Source: Janibacter corallicola NBRC 107790
Lineage (GTDB): Bacteria > Actinomycetota > Actinomycetes > Actinomycetales > Dermatophilaceae
Assembly (NCBI RefSeq): GCF_001570965.1
Contig: NZ_BCSR01000019.1
Coordinates: forward strand, 1 to 48,821
Length of the DNA: 48,821 bases
Direction: 5' to 3'
Shown here: piece after piece, positions 45,701 through 48,821 of the stretch
Position numbering within the stretch: the first letter of the stretch is position 1
Layout of the letters: each line of letters opens with the position of its first letter
The notes under the pieces: model-generated
Database searches by the model: none
The model's input: the letters and a program-made list of their open reading frames with translations, nothing else
Told to the model about the DNA's origin: nothing
Translations under genes and position numbers: made by a program

Positions 45701-46980
45701 TCGACGGCGAGGAGGTCGCGAGCGGCAGCATCGGCAAGGGCACGAGCACGGTCGAGGTGCCCGCCGGCACGACCGGCGAGCGGGTCCGCGTCGAGCTCGG
45801 GGGAGTCGACGACTCGGCGGGGGAGCGCCCGCCGCGGGTGAGCGCCATCGACACCGGCGTGCAGATCGAGCAGACGGGCCAGCAGGACCGCTGCGTCGCG
45901 GTCGCGAGGATCGACGGCGAGCCGGTCCGCATGCGACCGGAGGACCCCTCGCGGATCAGCGGCACCGGCGAGGCCGGGAGCGACTGGCGCGGCTGCGGTA
46001 AGGAACCCCTCGTCTGGGGTGAGCACCAGCTCCGCCCGGTCGACGGCATCCAGTTGGACTCGCTGATGCTGCGCGACGCACAGGGCAGCACGGCCGCGCA
46101 GGGCAACACGGCGGCGCACGAGGTGCCCGCGCCCGTGGTGCAGGCCGACCGTGGGGTCGTCACCTCCTCGATCGACGTCGAGGTGGGCAAGGCCTCGCAG
46201 CCGTACTTCCTGGCGATCGGGCAGGGGTACGACCCCCGGTGGCGGGCCACCCTCGAGGACGGCACCGACCTCGGCGAGCCCGTGGTCGTCGACGGCTACG
46301 CGACGGGGTGGTACGTCGACGACACCGCCGCGCACGACATCCACATCAGCTACACCCCGCAGCGGCGGGCGAATGTCGCGATGCTCGTCTCCGGTGTCGC
46401 GCTCATCGCCGCCCTCGTCCTCTTCCTCACCCCGCTACTGCGCCGTCGGCGCGACCAGCTACGCACCGAACGGGCGGCCGACTGGCCCGTGGACGAGCTG
46501 ACCGAGGCAGCGACCGCGACCGTGGGCGGCCCGTCGGAGGGCACCCCCGAGGAGCCGGTCGCCACGCCGGAGCCCGAGGAGGCCACCACCGGGGGCCGAA
46601 GGGGGCGGACCCGGCGGGAGCGCCGCCACCGCGGGCTCACGGCGGCGCTGCGGGCGCGCAGCGGGGCCTCCCGCAACCTGGCCGAGGCCGCCCTCGTCAT
46701 CGGCGCGCTGGCCCTCACCGGCATCGGCGGCGGGCTCGCCGCCCTGGCCGTCGTCCTGCTCATCCGGCGCGGTGACCCGCGGCCGGGAGCCCTGCTCGTC
46801 GCCGGAGCGGGTCTCGTCGTCCTCGCCGGTGTCGTCTTCGTCGCGTACCTGGGCCTGGTCACGGGAACCTTGGGTACGGTCAGTGCGGATGCCGTGAAGT
46901 CGGCAACGGTCCCGCACCACATCGCCGGTGCGGGGTTGGTCCTGGCGATCCTCGCCACCTTCCTCAGGCGTGACCCGTAA
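42703..46980 (+). CDS. AftD-like alpha-(1->3)-arabinofuranosyltransferase (DUF3367 family)
   Basis: This very large (1425-residue) membrane glycosyltransferase resembles mycobacterial AftD. The N-terminal GT-C part (to about 460) has TM1 at 13-31 and the acidic first loop GVFNTDIKPEVYLAPQE. Matching AftD text includes EAFRTTNKIGAGLAL, LDVPGYWEQAAKRVD and LLLPGQTRPHYRW. The extracytoplasmic region holds a discoidin/CBM-like module around 710-830 (NAIDGDPSTSWLFGDFG) and further beta-rich modules. A helix at about 1223-1245, a cytoplasmic acidic/basic linker and about three C-terminal helices follow. AftD adds arabinofuranose from decaprenyl-phosphoarabinose to arabinan; here donor and acceptor are inferred only. 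GTG 42703 has AGGAG 8 bases upstream. Confidence 0.82.
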   Translation: MRSRLSRLLRVPVLSGVLLIVLAVIVFVNGWGVFNTDIKPEVYLAPQEVLPRYLSAWTFSPYLGSPNFNVGLVPVLAVTWLLRSLGLDPEMAFKVYHLILWGLAAWGANRLLRTLLPAAGRWAGLLAGVAYIANPYAVAAGGTLAIALPMALLPWLLIALTRSLREPTSWAWPAAVGLVFFAMSGMNVGVVPVYQLLLVIPLALFVRSERGRTWREIATSLGKSALFVLAVSSYWLVPGAAATSTGSQIVEGSESLDGIAKVSSFVEVLRGLGLWSYYGSSDAGPWLPEYAIYFTSGVVILFTLLWPAAALASLRVAPVRLARLVAAMTGMVAVIMVGLYPGGYGASPFAAALRVVLETVGPLEAFRTTNKIGAGLALAFALVLGVAAVRVLPRLARRPGLGPLAGGLGLATVAALIAPAVTGNLYVSPLDVPGYWEQAAKRVDQGDADKRVLLLPGQTRPHYRWTPERPDDLPNSLLHRDAVIPETHPNTSPPGGNFLAALDDTLQSGNAGSRDVSPFARYLGVDQVLLRHDIVWEDTGGARPGETAAALSEDDGLQGIANFGEPGQNTFTKATPPQSQEEALLPPLQLYGVKNSRAMVHATPTAGTLVVAGDAWSIPTLEQAGLLKGTPSIRYAHDMSGKQLQHLLDRDARMVLTDTNRRRSAITNRLTEGQGAVVAANEDPGTSRALGTAKDQSTLVRSGVKVKATMTGGAFFDLPHGIPENAIDGDPSTSWLFGDFGRAKGESLTLTLPTKQRLGKVTIDTTALGGVQIEKLAVTAGDTHRTVTTDAKGRARVDLDGVRAKTVKLRVDSLRGEGVSLVGIAEIDLGKDAPHARRTIRLPNTLNDLYGRLDAGERRDFTGVPLDVSFSRALNTDSVSDDTEQDLRRNFTLPDDRTFKARAAVRVDGPLEPLADRLSGMDTTYTARSNRTYFDDLDRRASRAADEDEATAWVPGGKLGKAWWQIEGPEREVPDIEITQEPGPGDDDDTAWATRARVLVDGEEVASGSIGKGTSTVEVPAGTTGERVRVELGGVDDSAGERPPRVSAIDTGVQIEQTGQQDRCVAVARIDGEPVRMRPEDPSRISGTGEAGSDWRGCGKEPLVWGEHQLRPVDGIQLDSLMLRDAQGSTAAQGNTAAHEVPAPVVQADRGVVTSSIDVEVGKASQPYFLAIGQGYDPRWRATLEDGTDLGEPVVVDGYATGWYVDDTAAHDIHISYTPQRRANVAMLVSGVALIAALVLFLTPLLRRRRDQLRTERAADWPVDELTEAATATVGGPSEGTPEEPVATPEPEEATTGGRRGRTRRERRHRGLTAALRARSGASRNLAEAALVIGALALTGIGGGLAALAVVLLIRRGDPRPGALLVAGAGLVVLAGVVFVAYLGLVTGTLGTVSADAVKSATVPHHIAGAGLVLAILATFLRRDP

Positions 46981-46989
46981 GGAGCAGCC

Positions 46990-47817
46990 GTGACGTCACC
47001 CGACCCGGGTTCGGTGACCGTGGTCGTCCCGACCCGCAACAACCTCCGCACCATCGAGGCCTGCCTGCGCTCGGTGGTCGAGCAGGAGCCGTCGGTCGAG
47101 CTGATCGTCGTGGACAACCACAGCACCGACGGAACGCTCGAGGTGGCCCGGCGTCTCGCCGACCGGGTCATCACCGCCGGGCCGGAACGCTCCGCGCAGC
47201 GCAACACCGGCGTCGCCGAGGCCGGGTCGGAGTGGGTCCTGTGGCTCGACAGCGACATGATCCTGCCGCCCCGGAGCATCGCGGCGGCGCTGGAGACCGC
47301 CGCCGCGACGGGGGCGGTGGGCATCGCGCTGCCGGAGCGGACGATCGGCGACGGCTTCTGGACGGCCTGCCGGGCCCTGGAGCGCGAGTGCTACCTGGAC
47401 GACCCGTGGTTGCACAACCCGCGTCTGGTCCGTCGCGAGTACCTGCTCGGGGCGGGGGCCTTCCACACGGACATGTCCGGTCCGGAGGACGCCGACCTGC
47501 GCATGAAGATGCGCTCGACGGGTGCCGGGATCGAGCTCGCGCCGATCATCATCGACCACGACGAAGGGCGCCTGACCGTCGCCGAGGTGCTGCGCAAGCG
47601 CTACTACTACGGCCGCAGCATCCCCGCCTTCGCCAGCGAGCACGAGGGTGCCGTCAGCGCCCAGGGACGTGCGGTGCTGCGCTCCTACGTGCGCAACCAC
47701 CGGCGACTGCTGCGCGACCCGGCCCACGCCGTCGGCATGGTCCTGCTGCGGGCCATGGAGGCCGGTGGCTACGCCGCCGGCGCCCGGCGCGGGCGCAAGG
47801 ACCGGGCCACCCGATGA
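46990..47817 (+). CDS. Family 2 glycosyltransferase
   Basis: This 275-residue GT-A enzyme begins VTVVVPTRNNLRTIEACLRSVVEQ and has IVVDNHSTDGT. The DxD metal-nucleotide motif is LWLDSDMIL (Asp87, Asp89). LLGAGAFHTDMSGPEDADLRMKM then supplies the acceptor-side ED motif, a pattern of residues about 153-175. No membrane helix is obvious, so it probably works on the cytoplasmic face with a nucleotide sugar. GTG 46990 is 9 bases after the AftD-like stop with AAGGAG in front, and its stop overlaps the next gene (ATGA). The three genes are therefore one operon. Confidence 0.92.
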   Translation: MTSPDPGSVTVVVPTRNNLRTIEACLRSVVEQEPSVELIVVDNHSTDGTLEVARRLADRVITAGPERSAQRNTGVAEAGSEWVLWLDSDMILPPRSIAAALETAAATGAVGIALPERTIGDGFWTACRALERECYLDDPWLHNPRLVRREYLLGAGAFHTDMSGPEDADLRMKMRSTGAGIELAPIIIDHDEGRLTVAEVLRKRYYYGRSIPAFASEHEGAVSAQGRAVLRSYVRNHRRLLRDPAHAVGMVLLRAMEAGGYAAGARRGRKDRATR

Positions 47818-48821
47818 GCCCGGAGGGAGCGCGCCGGATGCTCTGGGTCTCGCTGCCCGACCAGCGGGCCCGCCGAGAGCTGTACTGGATGTCCCTCATG
47901 CCCGGCACCCGGGTGCGGGCCATGGCCCGGCAGGAGCCCCCGGGCGAGGTCGACTGGATCCCCAGCACCTACCGGCGCCCGATCAAGCGCTTCATCGAGG
48001 CGGGCGCCCTCGCGTGGGTGCGGGGGCTGGCCGAGCAGGACCCCCGTGAGTACGACTGGGTGACCTCCCTCGAGCTGTGCTCGCTCGTCACGGGCCAGGC
48101 CTCGGCCTGGCGTCGGCGCGCCCGCCGCAGCGGTGCCCGCCGGCCGTTGCAGGCGGTCATCACCTGGGAGAACCTCCCGGACCAGCCGCTGTACCGGATC
48201 CCGCCGTACCGGCAGGCGCTGAACTCCTGCCGCGACGCCGACCTGCTGCTGTGCACGGTCGATGCGGCCCGGGACCACCTCCTGCAGAACGGATTCGCGC
48301 AGGAGCTGATCCGGGTGGTCAAGCCCGGCGTCGACACCGACCTCTTCCACCCCGCGGAGGCACCGACCGAGGAGCCGATCGTCGTCTTCGCCTCGCCGCT
48401 GGCCGAGAACAAGGGCATCGACCGCGTCCTGGAGGCGATGCGGATCGTGCGCCGCAGCGTGCCCGAGGCGCGCCTGCGGGTGGCCGGCCGGGGCCCGCTC
48501 GAGCACCTCGTCCGGGCCGAGGCGGACCGCCCCGGGTCCGGCGTCGAGCTCGTCGGGTCCCTCGACACCGCGGGCGTCGCCGAGCTGATGCGCTCGGCCG
48601 CGGTCTTCACGACCGCACCCCGCCCGACGTGGAAGTGGACCGAGCAGCTCGGTCTGGCCTACCTCGAGGCCCAGGCGAGTGGCCTGCCCGTCGTCACCAC
48701 CCGGTGCGGCACCAACGACGAGGCTGTCCGGGAGCCCAACGACCTCGTCGAGGACTCCGCCGAGGCCCTCGCCGACCGGCTGCTCGGGTGGCTCACCGAC
48801 CCGGCCCGCCGCGCCGCGGTC
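47814..48821 (+). CDS. Family 4 glycosyltransferase, cut by the window end
   Basis: The reading frame is open from ATG 47814 to the last base (336 codons, no stop). This is a GT-B enzyme. The N-terminal half (MLWVSLPDQRARREL, ITWENLPDQPLYRIP, ADLLLCTVDAARDHLL, VVKPGVDTDLFHP) is followed by the donor domain VFASPLAENKGIDRVLEAM, RLRVAGRGPLEHLV and the EX7E motif EQLGLAYLE (Glu277, Glu285), then GLPVVTTRCGTNDEAV. Retaining nucleotide-sugar transfer in the cytoplasm is the family role. It is the last visible gene of the AftD-GT2 operon, and perhaps 20-60 residues are missing. Confidence 0.9.
   Translation, partial: MSPEGARRMLWVSLPDQRARRELYWMSLMPGTRVRAMARQEPPGEVDWIPSTYRRPIKRFIEAGALAWVRGLAEQDPREYDWVTSLELCSLVTGQASAWRRRARRSGARRPLQAVITWENLPDQPLYRIPPYRQALNSCRDADLLLCTVDAARDHLLQNGFAQELIRVVKPGVDTDLFHPAEAPTEEPIVVFASPLAENKGIDRVLEAMRIVRRSVPEARLRVAGRGPLEHLVRAEADRPGSGVELVGSLDTAGVAELMRSAAVFTTAPRPTWKWTEQLGLAYLEAQASGLPVVTTRCGTNDEAVREPNDLVEDSAEALADRLLGWLTDPARRAAV

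Noticed and set aside
42703-46980. AftD-like gene as proof of a mycolic-acid bacterium
   Set aside because: No other arabinogalactan or mycolate gene is in the window, and the housekeeping gene context fits Micrococcales better. The homologue alone is not decisive.
29154-48821. Glycan locus as a mobile genomic island
   Set aside because: I see no integrase, transposase, direct-repeat attachment sites or composition break; tRNA-Leu at 28439 is not followed by a repeated 3' end. Acquisition is possible but not shown.

Overview
The window is very GC-rich, with heavy use of GTG starts, G/C third codon positions and mostly ATGA/GTGA stop-start overlaps. Gene content and order point to an actinobacterium, most likely of the order Micrococcales (the Intrasporangiaceae/Dermatophilaceae area is an inference, not shown directly). 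I see no insertion sequences, phage genes, CRISPR arrays, rRNA or origin. One tRNA, tRNA-Leu(CAA), is present.

Region 1 (1-8.5 kb) is the conserved core block rpoZ(end)-coaBC-metK-priA-fmt-rsmB-rpe: coenzyme A, SAM, replication restart, initiator-tRNA formylation, 16S rRNA methylation and the pentose phosphate pathway. A nitrobindin-like heme-barrel gene is inserted on the opposite strand between priA and fmt. Region 2 (8.5-9.5 kb) is a complete regulatory unit: structured spacer, promoter, FMN riboswitch and a PnuC-like riboflavin transporter (RibM/PnuX type). No riboflavin biosynthesis genes are present. Region 3 (9.5-20.7 kb) holds hisE-hisG, hisF and hisI, then an overlapping run trpE-(Trp-associated membrane protein)-trpC-trpB-trpA-(MauE/DoxX-like)-(DsbA-like)-lgt. 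A P-loop kinase, a PH-domain membrane protein and a TIGR03085-type metalloprotein are interspersed. Region 4 (20.7-29.2 kb) has gltB-gltD with a conspicuous operator-like upstream region, pyk, tRNA-Leu and a PdtaR-type ANTAR response regulator.

Region 5 (29.1-48.8 kb) is accessory and looks like a cell-surface glycan locus built around polA. It holds two OafA-type membrane acyltransferases with C-terminal SGNH domains, a GT-C-like membrane protein, a PaaI thioesterase, an NDP-sugar pyrophosphorylase, a class I methyltransferase, a Wzx/MATE-like flippase, a 1425-residue AftD-like arabinofuranosyltransferase, a GT2 and a GT4 cut off by the window end. The genes fit a path from sugar activation through glycosyl transfer, flipping, extracytoplasmic arabinosyl-type transfer and O-acylation; the product is unknown.

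Two window-wide patterns are notable. At least ten genes have a TANNNT-like -10 box only 6-8 nt before the start codon, which predicts leaderless mRNAs. The 7-mer CGAAGGG/CCCTTCG recurs at least 38 times (counted by eye), often forcing codons otherwise uncommon here (GAA, CTT, CGT).
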